The notes under the pieces are model-generated. The model saw nothing but the letters and a program-made list of their open reading frames with translations, ran no database searches and was not told where the DNA came from. The translations under genes and the position numbers were made by a program. Positions 1 to 5,079 of a DNA stretch of 5,079 bases are shown here, piece after piece. Position 1 is the first letter of the stretch, and every line of letters starts with the position of its first letter. The stretch is from the NCBI GenBank assembly GCA_023418835.1, contig JAEZYW010000137.1, positions 1 to 5,079 of the forward strand. Direction: 5' to 3'. This DNA comes from Bacillota bacterium. GTDB lineage: Bacteria > Bacillota > Clostridia > Tissierellales > Peptoniphilaceae.

Positions 1-984
1 ATACTAGGACCTTCAGGTTGTGGTAAGTCCACACTTTTAAGAATGATAGCAGGATTAACTTCTATTACTGAAGGAGAGCTATACTTTAATGACAAATTGA
101 TGAATAAGGTAGCTCCCAGTGACAGAGATATCGCTATGGTATTTCAATCCTACGCCCTCTATCCCCACATGACAGTATATGATAACATGGCATTTTCTTT
201 AAAAATGAAAAAGGAAAGAAAAGAAATTATTCATGAAAGAGTTTTAGAAGCTGCTAAGGTCTTACAAATAGAAGAATATCTATATAACAGACCTTCTGAT
301 ATATCTGGTGGGCAAAGACAAAGGGTCGCTTTAGGTCGTGCTATGGTTAGAAATCCAGGAGTTTTTCTAATGGACGAACCCCTTTCTAATTTAGACGCAA
401 AACTTAGAGAGCATATGAGAGTGGAGCTAGTTAGACTTCATAAACAATTAGGTACGACAACTATATATGTAACCCACGACCAAACTGAGGCAATGACAAT
501 GGCAACTAAGATTGTCCTTCTAGACGCAGGAAAAATTCAACAAGTTGGAGCCCCAGAAGAATTCTATTCTAAACCTGCCAATCTTTTTGTAGCAGAATTT
601 ATTGGTTCACCTACTATTAATATTTTTAAAGGATCTATTGTGAATGACAAATTTGTAAGCGATTCGGGAGTAATCGTAGTTGAACCTAAAGAAGAAGATT
701 TGAAATTACTAAGAGATTATGAAAATAAAAAAGTTTTTATGGGAATACGAAGCGAAAGATTTTTGTCAGAAAAGAAGGAAAAAAATAATTTCCAAGCAAA
801 AATAGATGTAGTTGAAAATTTAGGAAAAGAGAAATTATTATATACCATTTTAGAAGATGGAACTAAGTGCACCATGAGCGTTCCTGGACACTTCGAATAT
901 CAAATGGAAGAAGTCCATAACTTTACTTTTGACCTAGATGCCCTACACTTTTTTGACGGCGAAACAAAACTCAGAATAAATTAA
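1..984 (+). CDS. ABC transporter ATP-binding subunit, UgpC/MsmX/MalK type (5' partial)
   Basis: This is the ATPase that powers an ABC importer, in this family usually for oligosaccharides, sugars or glycerol-3-phosphate. It acts on the cytoplasmic face as a dimer with two permeases. The frame is open from base 1, and the first codons already encode Walker A (GPSGCGKST, window residues 3-11), so roughly 30-40 N-terminal residues lie outside. The ATG at 43 is internal, not the start. Next come the Q-loop (VFQSYALYPHMTVYDN, Q49), signature SGGQRQR (102-108), Walker B FLMDEP (122-127), D-loop SNLDA (129-133) and H-loop THDQTEAM (H159). All are intact. After about residue 195 follows a TOBE/MalK-like regulatory domain including FIGSPTINIF and GIRSER. 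The NPANLFVAEFIGSP-like stretch is typical of UgpC/MsmX. No permease or binding protein is in the window, so the substrate is unknown. MsmX-type ATPases may serve several importers, so I assign no symbol. Confidence 0.95.
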   Translation: MLGPSGCGKSTLLRMIAGLTSITEGELYFNDKLMNKVAPSDRDIAMVFQSYALYPHMTVYDNMAFSLKMKKERKEIIHERVLEAAKVLQIEEYLYNRPSDISGGQRQRVALGRAMVRNPGVFLMDEPLSNLDAKLREHMRVELVRLHKQLGTTTIYVTHDQTEAMTMATKIVLLDAGKIQQVGAPEEFYSKPANLFVAEFIGSPTINIFKGSIVNDKFVSDSGVIVVEPKEEDLKLLRDYENKKVFMGIRSERFLSEKKEKNNFQAKIDVVENLGKEKLLYTILEDGTKCTMSVPGHFEYQMEEVHNFTFDLDALHFFDGETKLRIN

Positions 985-996
985 ATAGACAAATAA

Positions 997-1037
997 AAGA
1001 CAGGAGACATAACAATGGTTATCTCCTGTCTTATTTT
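997..1037. terminator. Probable bidirectional intrinsic terminator
   Basis: An 11-bp stem, AAGACAGGAGA (997-1007) with TCTCCTGTCTT (1022-1032), extends by four more pairs (TAAC/GTTA) past a 2-base bulge and closes on a 4-base loop (1014-1017). It begins 12 bases after the stop of the transporter ATPase and is followed by ATTTTA on the + strand. Its left flank is A-rich (991-998), giving a T-rich tail on the minus strand. It therefore suits both of the converging genes (ATPase and HD hydrolase). Confidence 0.8.
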
Positions 1038-1086
1038 AATGATTTTTGTTCCAAATTTATTCGGAAATATTTCTACCTAAATTTTA

Positions 1087-1674
1087 CTATACTATTTCTT
1101 TACCCATTAAAACAAAAGTCTCTTTTATTTTTTCATCTAAATAATTCCAAATATCTTCAGAAAATTCTTTCAATGGTATCATCCTTTTGACAATGGCAGA
1201 ATATGTCACGCTTTCATTATTCCAAGTTCCACCATTATTATTTAAATTATTGAGTAAAGGTTGCATTCTATCCATGGCATTTGCAAATTTTGATTCAGGA
1301 GTAGAGTTTTCTTCAAACTCTCTCCAAAGACTGTGAAAAAATTCTCCCTTTTCTACTGGGAGCATACCGAAAATTTTATCCGCTGCTTCGGATTCCCTCT
1401 CGGCCTTATCTCCATTTCCTTTGACGTCGTAGCAAAAGGTATCCCCTGCATAAATCTCCACTAAATCGTGAATTAAAAGCATCTTTAAAGTATGACCAAG
1501 ATCCGTTTCTTCTTTACAATAGCTGTGAAAAACCATTGCCATTGCAGAAATATGGAATGAATGCTCTGCGTCATTTTCATAAATATCGTGGCCTATATGC
1601 TTTGTTCTTCTTAAAATCCTCTTCATTTCATCTAAGAGGATTGAAAACTCAATTTCTTTTTCTAAATTTTTCAT
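1087..1674 (-). CDS. HD-domain hydrolase, YfbR/HDDC2-like (5'-nucleotidase-type)
   Basis: A 195-residue cytosolic protein of the HD metal-dependent phosphohydrolase superfamily, closest in layout to the YfbR/HDDC2 group (HD_3), whose studied members remove phosphate from (deoxy)nucleoside monophosphates. Visible metal and substrate positions are RRTKHIG (22-28), AEHSFH (H38 the first HD histidine), LLIHDLVEIYAGDT (H69-D70, with E73 and D78), and a later helix ESKFANAMDRMQP with D135 as the probable last metal ligand. The charged segment AERESEAADKIF (91-102) fits the family loop and helix. The length is normal and all HD ligands are present, so it should be active. The ATG at 1674 has a GGAG-containing SD (GGAGAG, 1678-1683) close in front. 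It has its own promoter (1719-1747) and sits apart from the PII-like gene, so it is probably transcribed alone. The substrate is inferred from the family only. Confidence 0.88.
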   Translation of the reverse strand: MKNLEKEIEFSILLDEMKRILRRTKHIGHDIYENDAEHSFHISAMAMVFHSYCKEETDLGHTLKMLLIHDLVEIYAGDTFCYDVKGNGDKAERESEAADKIFGMLPVEKGEFFHSLWREFEENSTPESKFANAMDRMQPLLNNLNNNGGTWNNESVTYSAIVKRMIPLKEFSEDIWNYLDEKIKETFVLMGKEIV

Positions 1675-1718
1675 TTTCTCTCCAATTAATTAAACTAATC
1701 CTCTATCTCTCCACAAAT

Positions 1719-1747
1719 ATTATATCCTCTTATTACAAAGATTTCTA
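1719..1747 (-). promoter_or_regulatory. Candidate sigma-A promoter for the HD hydrolase
   Basis: On the minus strand there is an exact TATAAT (1719-1724). A 17-base spacer separates it from TAGAAA (1742-1747), which matches four of six bases of TTGACA. The predicted start near 1712 leaves a short leader of about 38 bases before the ATG at 1674. The -10 is strong and the -35 weak; in DNA this AT-rich, chance matches are common. Confidence 0.5.
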
Positions 1748-1901
1748 TTTATTTTCTCATAAATAATATGTGGAATTACACCAAAAAATAAAGTTGAATA
1801 GAAAGCGAAAAAATAATAATCTGGATGTCGTAATATAAAGGAATTTCCAATTAGTCACCATTTAATGGCGAAAAACAAAAATAAATTTATATTACTTAAA
1901 A

Positions 1902-2231
1902 TCAGTATATTTCAGCAATTGGAACGGTAAATATAATACCTATACCTGAATCTTCATCTTCTTGAAGTTTTTTAAGTTCTTTAATAACATTGTTCAACTT
2001 ATCTTCATCTCTAATAACACTAAAAATTGTTTTATTATATACGTGACTATCCTTTAAAAGATTTTTTAACGAGCCGAATAGGGGCAAATCAGTTATCATG
2101 TCATTGACGATTGTGCTTCCCATCCCTTGGCTTTCTAAAATCGTTGCACCTCGAACACCACAATCTGTGAAAACGGATAAAACATCCTCTAAATAATCAG
2201 GATTATTCAAAATTAAAAACAGTACTTTCAT
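1902..2231 (-). CDS. PII-like (P-II superfamily) small regulatory protein
   Basis: A 109-residue protein with the PII ferredoxin-like order: beta (KVLFLILN, 2-9), helix (DYLEDVLSVFTDCG, 12-25), beta (GATILESQGMG, 28-38), T-loop-like stretch (39-66), beta (KTIFSVIRD, 67-75), helix (LNNVIKELKKLQ, 79-90), beta (GIGIIFTVPIAEIY, 96-109). The end resembles the G-x-G-x-IF-x-x-P strand of PII proteins. The canonical B-loop (RTGE) and the uridylylation tyrosine context of GlnB/GlnK are not evident, so it is probably not a classical nitrogen sensor. PII-like proteins usually form trimers that bind small ligands and control a neighbouring membrane protein. Here the neighbour is the antiporter 81 bases upstream on the same strand. 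Translation starts at the ATG at 2231 behind an AGGGAG SD (2241-2246). The ligand and partner are inferred. Its sequence does not look like the c-di-AMP receptor DarA/PstA. Confidence 0.8.
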   Translation of the reverse strand: MKVLFLILNNPDYLEDVLSVFTDCGVRGATILESQGMGSTIVNDMITDLPLFGSLKNLLKDSHVYNKTIFSVIRDEDKLNNVIKELKKLQEDEDSGIGIIFTVPIAEIY

Positions 2232-2256
2232 TTATTTACACTCCCTCTTTATAGCT

Positions 2257-2285
2257 ATAATGTCAGCTTCAAATTTTCATTTCAA
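2257..2285 (-). promoter_or_regulatory. Possible internal promoter ahead of the PII-like gene
   Basis: On the minus strand TTGAAA (2280-2285) is 17 bases from CATTAT (2257-2262), a five-of-six and a four-of-six match to the consensus. A start near 2250 would leave about 20 bases carrying the SD. If real, it would let the PII-like gene be expressed without the riboswitch-controlled transcript. It is weak evidence in AT-rich sequence. Confidence 0.25.
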
Positions 2286-2312
2286 TAGACTATCTGTAAG
2301 ATTTCAAAATAT

Positions 2313-3053
2313 TTAGTCTTCAATAGTTTCTTCAATCTCCCCTGCCTTTTTCAGGGCATATTGGGCGAATATTGGACCTGAAGTCTCATATATTAAAATA
2401 CTAAACATAATAATTGTAGTAATTGTTGCAGCATATTGTGGTAGCTGCTGTCTAACTAGAATTAATAGCCCTATGGAAATTCCCCCTTGAGGGAGTAAAG
2501 CAAATCCTAAATATTTTCTCACTGAGTCCTCTGCTTTAACGTAAGTTGAACCAATGACACTTCCGAAATATTTACCAAATCCACGAGCAAAAACATATGC
2601 AGTACCTATTAATCCAACGTCTCTTAAAATACTTAGATTAAGAGATGCTCCAGCCAAAGTGAAAAATAAAATGTAAAAAGCGGGAACAAAATTGTTGACA
2701 GAGTTAAGAATCTTATCCGTTCTAGGTAGTAAATTAACTAATGTAGTACCTATGACGATATTGCAAAGCAACGGAGAAAGACCTAGCCAAGTTGAAATCC
2801 CCATACCTAAACCAATAGCAATAAGAGAAGATATTTGATAGTCATCATGGGTTTTTAACTTTTTCAAACTGAAAGATAAAACTACTCCAATTGCAAAACC
2901 AACTACTATTGATCCAAGTATTTCTATCCCTAAACTCCTTAAAAGCTGAGTAATAGAAAACTTCACACCGCTAGCTGCCATCTTTGCCAAAGCCAAAGCT
3001 ATACCAAAGGCAACAATTCCTAAAATGTCATCTAAAGCCACTACTGGTAGCAC
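2313..3053 (-). CDS. Antiporter C-terminal fragment (246 codons)
   Basis: This is the remainder of the antiporter in the shifted frame. It opens with LPVVALDDILGI; the paired aspartates (D155-D156 of the restored protein) match the ion- and proton-binding DD motif typical of electrogenic CPA2 exchangers such as NapA. About eight hydrophobic segments follow, including LGMGISTWLGLSPLLCNIVIGTTLV and the glycine-rich LGFALLPQGGISIGLLILV. The tail is short and charged (KKAGEIEETIED), with no RCK_N or RCK_C domain. The GTG at 3053 could be read as a start but has no SD; it is an internal valine codon of the intact gene. The fragment overlaps the first by 13 bases. Confidence 0.8.
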   Translation of the reverse strand: MLPVVALDDILGIVAFGIALALAKMAASGVKFSITQLLRSLGIEILGSIVVGFAIGVVLSFSLKKLKTHDDYQISSLIAIGLGMGISTWLGLSPLLCNIVIGTTLVNLLPRTDKILNSVNNFVPAFYILFFTLAGASLNLSILRDVGLIGTAYVFARGFGKYFGSVIGSTYVKAEDSVRKYLGFALLPQGGISIGLLILVRQQLPQYAATITTIIMFSILIYETSGPIFAQYALKKAGEIEETIED

Positions 3054-3493
3054 TGTCCTTTCGAGGGGCCTTTAGCCTTGTATTGTCTTATTACTAATAA
3101 AGTAGTAGCAGGAGCCGTTGCAGCAGACATAGATGCCAATACTATGCTAAATGCAAAGTCTTGGCGAAATATAAAAAACATAACCGAAAATACTAAGACA
3201 ATTGCTCCAATTACTTCCCCAAAAGCAATCCAAAATATTCTCTTTCCGTATTTCTTCATATCATTGACAACGAATTCGCTTCCTATATTAAAAGCTATAA
3301 AAGCAAGGGCAAGTTCGCTGATAATCTCTAAGACCTTTATGTCTTCTAAACTAACTATATTTAGAAATGAAGAACCTAGAAATAAACCTATGAGTAAGTA
3401 TCCGGAAACGTTGGGCAGTTTCAATAGCCCTACAAATTTCCCTCCGATAAAACCTACTGCCAAAGCAATCGTGATTTTTAATACAATGTTCAA
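3041..3493 (-). CDS. Antiporter N-terminal fragment (150 residues)
   Basis: This part of the broken antiporter stays in the starting frame. It carries about four hydrophobic segments: 3-24, 29-48, 54-73, 86-109, then the unwound-helix region SAATAPATTLLVIRQY (123-138). APATT is the family's TM4 break, which faces the ion site. After KGP (143) the frame runs into seven unrelated residues (SKGQCYQ) and a TAG. Alone it lacks the DD motif and half of the core, so it should not transport. Confidence 0.8.
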   Translation of the reverse strand: MNIVLKITIALAVGFIGGKFVGLLKLPNVSGYLLIGLFLGSSFLNIVSLEDIKVLEIISELALAFIAFNIGSEFVVNDMKKYGKRIFWIAFGEVIGAIVLVFSVMFFIFRQDFAFSIVLASMSAATAPATTLLVIRQYKAKGPSKGQCYQ

Positions 3494-3499
3494 TATAAT

Positions 3500-3506
3500 C
3501 TCCTCC
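3500..3506 (-). promoter_or_regulatory. Strong SD that fixes a TTG start for the antiporter
   Basis: GGAGGAG on the minus strand is followed by six bases (ATTATA) and then TTG at 3493-3491, in the antiporter frame and directly before its first membrane helix. It lies downstream of the riboswitch terminator, so it is present only on read-through transcripts. Confidence 0.75.
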
Positions 3507-3544
3507 AATAACTTGCGAATAAATTGTGCAATAAAAATGGACAC

Positions 3545-3570
3545 AAAAAAATCGCATTACAACTAACACG
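3545..3570 (-). terminator. Riboswitch-controlled intrinsic terminator
   Basis: On the minus strand CGTGTTA (3570-3564) pairs with TAATGCG (3559-3553) as a 7-bp stem with two G-U pairs and a GTTG loop. It is followed by A and seven T (3551-3545). It sits directly after the c-di-AMP aptamer and before the antiporter SD, the usual expression platform. The arm and loop GTTAGTTG (+ strand 3560-3567) can instead pair with aptamer bases, which would block the hairpin. Confidence 0.85.
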
Positions 3571-3690
3571 CTTGGAACTCTCCTATGAGGTTAGCTGACG
3601 GGTGAGGGCATCCAAGTAGCCCTTCTAAGGATAGATTAACCCCAAACTCGACTGGTTTCCCCACTACTGTTAATATTCGGAGATTACTAT
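3571..3690 (-). promoter_or_regulatory. c-di-AMP riboswitch aptamer (ydaO/yuaA class)
   Basis: The minus-strand leader shows the conserved blocks of this aptamer in order: AATCTCCG (3685-3678), GGGGAAACC (3662-3654), GGGGTTAATC (3643-3634), a small CCTT-AG-AAGG hairpin, the GGGCTACTTGGATGCCC hairpin (3622-3606), and CACCCGTCAGCTAACCTC (3604-3587). The last block and GGGGTTAATC are near-identical to ydaO RNAs I know, such as that of Thermoanaerobacter. Ydao-class switches bind two c-di-AMP molecules and turn genes off, often genes for K+ or osmolyte transport or cell-wall enzymes. Here the target is a cation:proton antiporter. I could not find a convincing 5' strand for the closing P1 helix, so the 5' edge is approximate. 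Confidence 0.92.
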
Positions 3691-3695
3691 ATATA

Positions 3696-3723
3696 AGTAT
3701 GTCATAGATAATATATTTGTCAA
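3696..3723 (-). promoter_or_regulatory. Promoter of the riboswitch-antiporter transcript
   Basis: On the minus strand a perfect TTGACA (3718-3723) is followed after 16 bases by CATACT (3696-3701), preceded by TGA as in an extended -10. The predicted start near 3690 falls right at the 5' edge of the aptamer. The -35 overlaps the inverted repeat CAAGT-N5-ACTTG (3721-3735), which could be a repressor site, though this is not shown. Confidence 0.6.
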
Positions 3724-3789
3724 GTATATGACTTGATATGGTCATCGACATCTATTTTTTATATTGGCTTAATATTTTTCAACACATTT

Positions 3790-4413
3790 TTACTTTGATA
3801 TTTCTATAACTCCAGAGCAATGGGATATCTCAGTAAAGCTAATATTTTTATTAAACAAAAATTTTTTTAACTCTTCAAAAACAAAGTAAATTTCTTCATC
3901 GTCCTAAATCTCATTATAGTTTGCTTTGCATTTTTCTAACAATTCTCTTGTTTTAAAAGCTATATCACCGATGATAATTTTGCCATCCTCATTAAGGTGA
4001 CTTTCAAGTTTTTCAATAAACGTAATTTTCTCTTTATCTTCTAAATGGTGCATTGCATATGTGCTAATAATGAAATCAAAGGAAATATCTTTAATTTCTT
4101 CAGGTAACCCTTTTGAAAAATCATATCTAATTAAGTTTGCAAGGGGCATTTTTTCTTTTGCTATTTCTATCATATTTTGCGAGAAGTCTATGCCATATAT
4201 TTGATAACCATCATCATATAGTTTTTTAGTTAATATTCCTGTACCAAATCCAATATCTAGTATTTTTGCCTTTTCTCTCTTGCGGACTAAATTATAAATA
4301 GTATTTAAAACGTCTTTATAACCTGCAAATGGATATTCATTATTTTCTTCACTTAATTGAACACTATTGTCATATCCATCTGCCCATAAATCAAAACCTT
4401 TGTCATCTAACAT
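3790..4413 (-). pseudogene. Class I SAM-dependent methyltransferase with premature amber stop
   Basis: A Rossmann-fold methyltransferase using S-adenosylmethionine; the acceptor is unknown. After the family-like start LDDKGFDLWADGYDNSV come motif I ILDIGFGTG (51-59), the acidic ribose-binding residue in YGIDFSQNM (D76), RYDFSKG (D98), and FDFIISTYAMHHL (112-124). The frame stops at TAG (3904-3906) after 169 residues. Beyond it the same frame stays open for 37 codons (DDEEIYFVFEEL to SGVIEISK) and ends at TAA (3790-3792), giving 207 residues, the usual size for this group. The tail reads as the expected C-terminal strand and helix, and from memory homologs have Trp before the acidic stretch, so TGG to TAG is the likely change. 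The start ATG lies 27 bases after the membrane-protein stop; its SD is poor, so translation may be coupled to that gene. Confidence 0.85.
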
Positions 4414-4440
4414 TTAATAATTTCTACTTTTTTTGTAATC

Positions 4441-4863
4441 TTAAAAGTCCAGATTATAGAAATATAGGGTTGCCATCCATAAAATTATGGACAGAATAGC
4501 CCTCATAACAACACCTGTCCAATATGTTTTCTTTGAATCCTTCATCTTGTTAACAAGATTAGAAGTCTTTTCACTAAACTGTTCATAAAAGAAGACCATG
4601 CCAATTGGCTTAATAGAACCAAGGGTCAACAGAAACGCCAAAATCCAAACTGATCTTATTTGCAGCTTAAAAGCAAAATACCAAACAATAAGAACGGCAA
4701 TTAACCCAGCTAACCCCGCATAAAAATACCATTTAGGGCGTACCCGCTTTAAATTCGCCTCGGTCTCTGCCGCAAAAAAGAGTTCTGGTTTAACTATCTG
4801 GATAATCGTCCAAACCGTGCTTCCCAAGGACAAAGTCCCCAATAAACCAATTATAAACCACAT
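4441..4863 (-). CDS. Small four-helix membrane protein, function unknown
   Basis: A 140-residue integral membrane protein that I do not recognise. Predicted membrane segments are about 1-24, 46-66, 71-93 and 115-136. A charged loop after TM1 (PELFFAAETEANLKRVRPKW) and a basic, polar loop (EQFSEKTSNLVNKMKDSKK, 94-112) separate them. By the positive-inside rule both charged loops are probably cytoplasmic, though the four-helix topology is only a guess. The ATG at 4863 is well supported by a consensus SD, GAGGAGG, with AGGAGG at 4871-4876 and seven bases of spacing. The gene precedes the methyltransferase by 27 bases on the same strand, so the two are likely co-transcribed. Upstream are two inverted repeats that may control it. 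No catalytic motif is seen. Confidence 0.8.
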   Translation of the reverse strand: MWFIIGLLGTLSLGSTVWTIIQIVKPELFFAAETEANLKRVRPKWYFYAGLAGLIAVLIVWYFAFKLQIRSVWILAFLLTLGSIKPIGMVFFYEQFSEKTSNLVNKMKDSKKTYWTGVVMRAILSIILWMATLYFYNLDF

Positions 4864-4889
4864 ATAAATACCTCCTCGTATAATAATGT

Positions 4890-4907
4890 TGTAGTTAAAA
4901 AACTACA
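4890..4907. repeat. Inverted repeat TGTAGTT-N4-AACTACA upstream of the membrane protein
   Basis: Perfect 7-base arms surround a 4-base A loop, 14 bases upstream of the SD of the membrane-protein gene. On the minus strand it would lie in the leader or promoter and could be an operator. On the + strand it is followed by TTTTCTTTT and resembles a weak terminator, but no + strand gene ends here. It does not match the TACA-NN-TGTA orientation of CopY/BlaI operators. Confidence 0.5.
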
Positions 4908-4917
4908 TTTTCTTTTC

Positions 4918-4940
4918 TATCCCATACTCATTATGGGATA
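4918..4940. repeat. Inverted repeat TATCCCATA-N5-TATGGGATA
   Basis: Perfect 9-base arms (4918-4926 and 4932-4940) flank CTCAT. A third, imperfect half-site TATGGATA lies at 4948-4955. The spacing and symmetry suit a dimeric DNA-binding regulator, possibly controlling the membrane-protein and methyltransferase pair. No regulator gene is in view. The rest of 4956-5079 shows no gene; it has a weak TAGGTT/AACCTA hairpin (4986-5006). Confidence 0.5.
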
Positions 4941-5079
4941 ATATTGGTATGGATAGAGGTCGTAGTTCACCTTATATAATGTATTTAGGTTGTTAAAGGT
5001 AACCTATAATCCTTTTTCAACTAATTATTATTCAGTTTTTCTGTATAATAATGTTATTAGATAGAGTGTACTCGTTCTC

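Larger units (their letters stand above)
2313..3493 (-). pseudogene. CPA2-type cation:proton antiporter, frameshifted
   Basis: A membrane Na+(K+)/H+ antiporter of the monovalent cation:proton antiporter-2 family (Na_H_Exchanger fold), which exchanges cytoplasmic cations for protons across the inner membrane. One base is missing in a C-run on the coding strand (CCCC, + strand G-run 3065-3068). Adding one C gives KGP-LERT-VLPVVALDD and a continuous 393-residue protein, the normal length for RCK-less members of this family. The chosen start is TTG at 3493: a perfect GGAGGAG (3500-3506) lies six bases upstream and the first helix follows at once (NIVLKITIALAVGF). The frame also extends to a GTG at 3544, but that codon touches the riboswitch terminator tail and has no SD. 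Expression should be controlled by the upstream c-di-AMP riboswitch. The lesion may be a true mutation or a sequencing error; a programmed shift looks unlikely. Confidence 0.85.

Noticed and set aside
1536..1766. Open frame of 76 codons on the + strand
   Set aside because: It lies antisense to the start of the HD hydrolase gene, has no recognisable domain, and the opposite strand carries clear catalytic motifs.
1850..1880. Small CCATTTAATGG hairpin downstream of the PII-like gene as a terminator
   Set aside because: The stem is only four pairs and the T-rich stretch lies before it in the direction of transcription, so it does not fit an intrinsic terminator.
1902..2231. PII-like protein as the c-di-AMP receptor DarA/PstA
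   Set aside because: The size matches, but the DarA hallmarks I know (N-terminal QDQD-like stretch, TTGGFL and the FVLPV-EF ending) are absent.
2249..2260. 12-base palindrome TTATAGCTATAA before the PII-like gene
   Set aside because: It is short and AT-rich with no second copy; not enough to call an operator.
3054..3071. Programmed -1 frameshift joining the antiporter halves
   Set aside because: No X-XXY-YYZ heptamer sits in frame, only a CCCC run, and I see no stimulatory hairpin or SD-like element placed for it. A simple lost base explains it better.
3078..3566. Open frame of 162 codons on the + strand
   Set aside because: It is the antisense shadow of the antiporter N-terminal half and riboswitch terminator; composition is not protein-like and the minus strand holds the conserved motifs.
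3351..3751. Two minus-strand open frames (3351-3569 and 3563-3751) across the leader
   Set aside because: They read through the riboswitch, terminator and promoter, or overlap the antiporter in another frame; the conserved RNA explains the sequence.
3904..3906. TAG read as pyrrolysine in a methyltransferase
   Set aside because: Pyrrolysine occurs in methylamine methyltransferases of a different fold; this is a class I SAM enzyme and no pyl genes are in view.
4878..5055. 13-base direct repeat GTATAATAATGTT at 4878-4890 and 5043-5055
   Set aside because: It is low-complexity and AT-rich, contains a TATAAT on the + strand without a fitting -35, and has no duplicated flanks, so chance is adequate.

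Overview
The window is AT-rich bacterial DNA. Its Shine-Dalgarno (SD) sites are GGAGG-like, and it carries a Firmicutes-type UgpC/MsmX transport ATPase and a ydaO-type c-di-AMP riboswitch. This points to a low-GC Firmicute, probably an anaerobic clostridial or Tissierellia-like organism. That placement is inferred from style and gene content; no marker gene fixes the genus.

Layout. At the left edge the 3' part of a sugar-type ABC transporter ATPase runs on the + strand (1-984, start outside the window). A hairpin at 997-1037 ends it and probably also ends the converging minus-strand gene. Everything else is on the minus strand. Read from right to left, the genes are a four-helix membrane protein of unknown function (4441-4863), a class I SAM methyltransferase (3790-4413), a promoter with a c-di-AMP riboswitch and terminator (3545-3723), a CPA2-type cation:proton antiporter (2313-3493), a small PII-like protein (1902-2231), and an HD-domain nucleotidase-like hydrolase with its own promoter (1087-1674).

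The central module is riboswitch, antiporter, PII-like protein. Binding of c-di-AMP by the leader should let a terminator form ahead of the antiporter. An 8-bp pairing between the aptamer core (3590-3597) and the terminator arm and loop (3560-3567) provides the alternative, terminator-breaking fold. The PII-like protein lies 81 bases downstream and is a plausible regulatory partner of the antiporter, which carries no RCK domain of its own. The sequence suggests that partnership but does not prove it.

Two genes carry single lesions. The antiporter has a one-base loss in a C-run (G-run 3065-3068 on the + strand), which separates the TM4 APATT motif from the DD ion-binding motif. Restoring the base gives a normal 393-residue protein. 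The methyltransferase has an in-frame TAG at 3904-3906, followed by 37 well-formed family-like codons and a natural stop. Both lesions may be real, recent inactivations or errors in a draft sequence; the window alone cannot decide.

The right end (4864-5079) has no gene. It holds two strong inverted repeats upstream of the membrane-protein gene that look like operators or hairpins.
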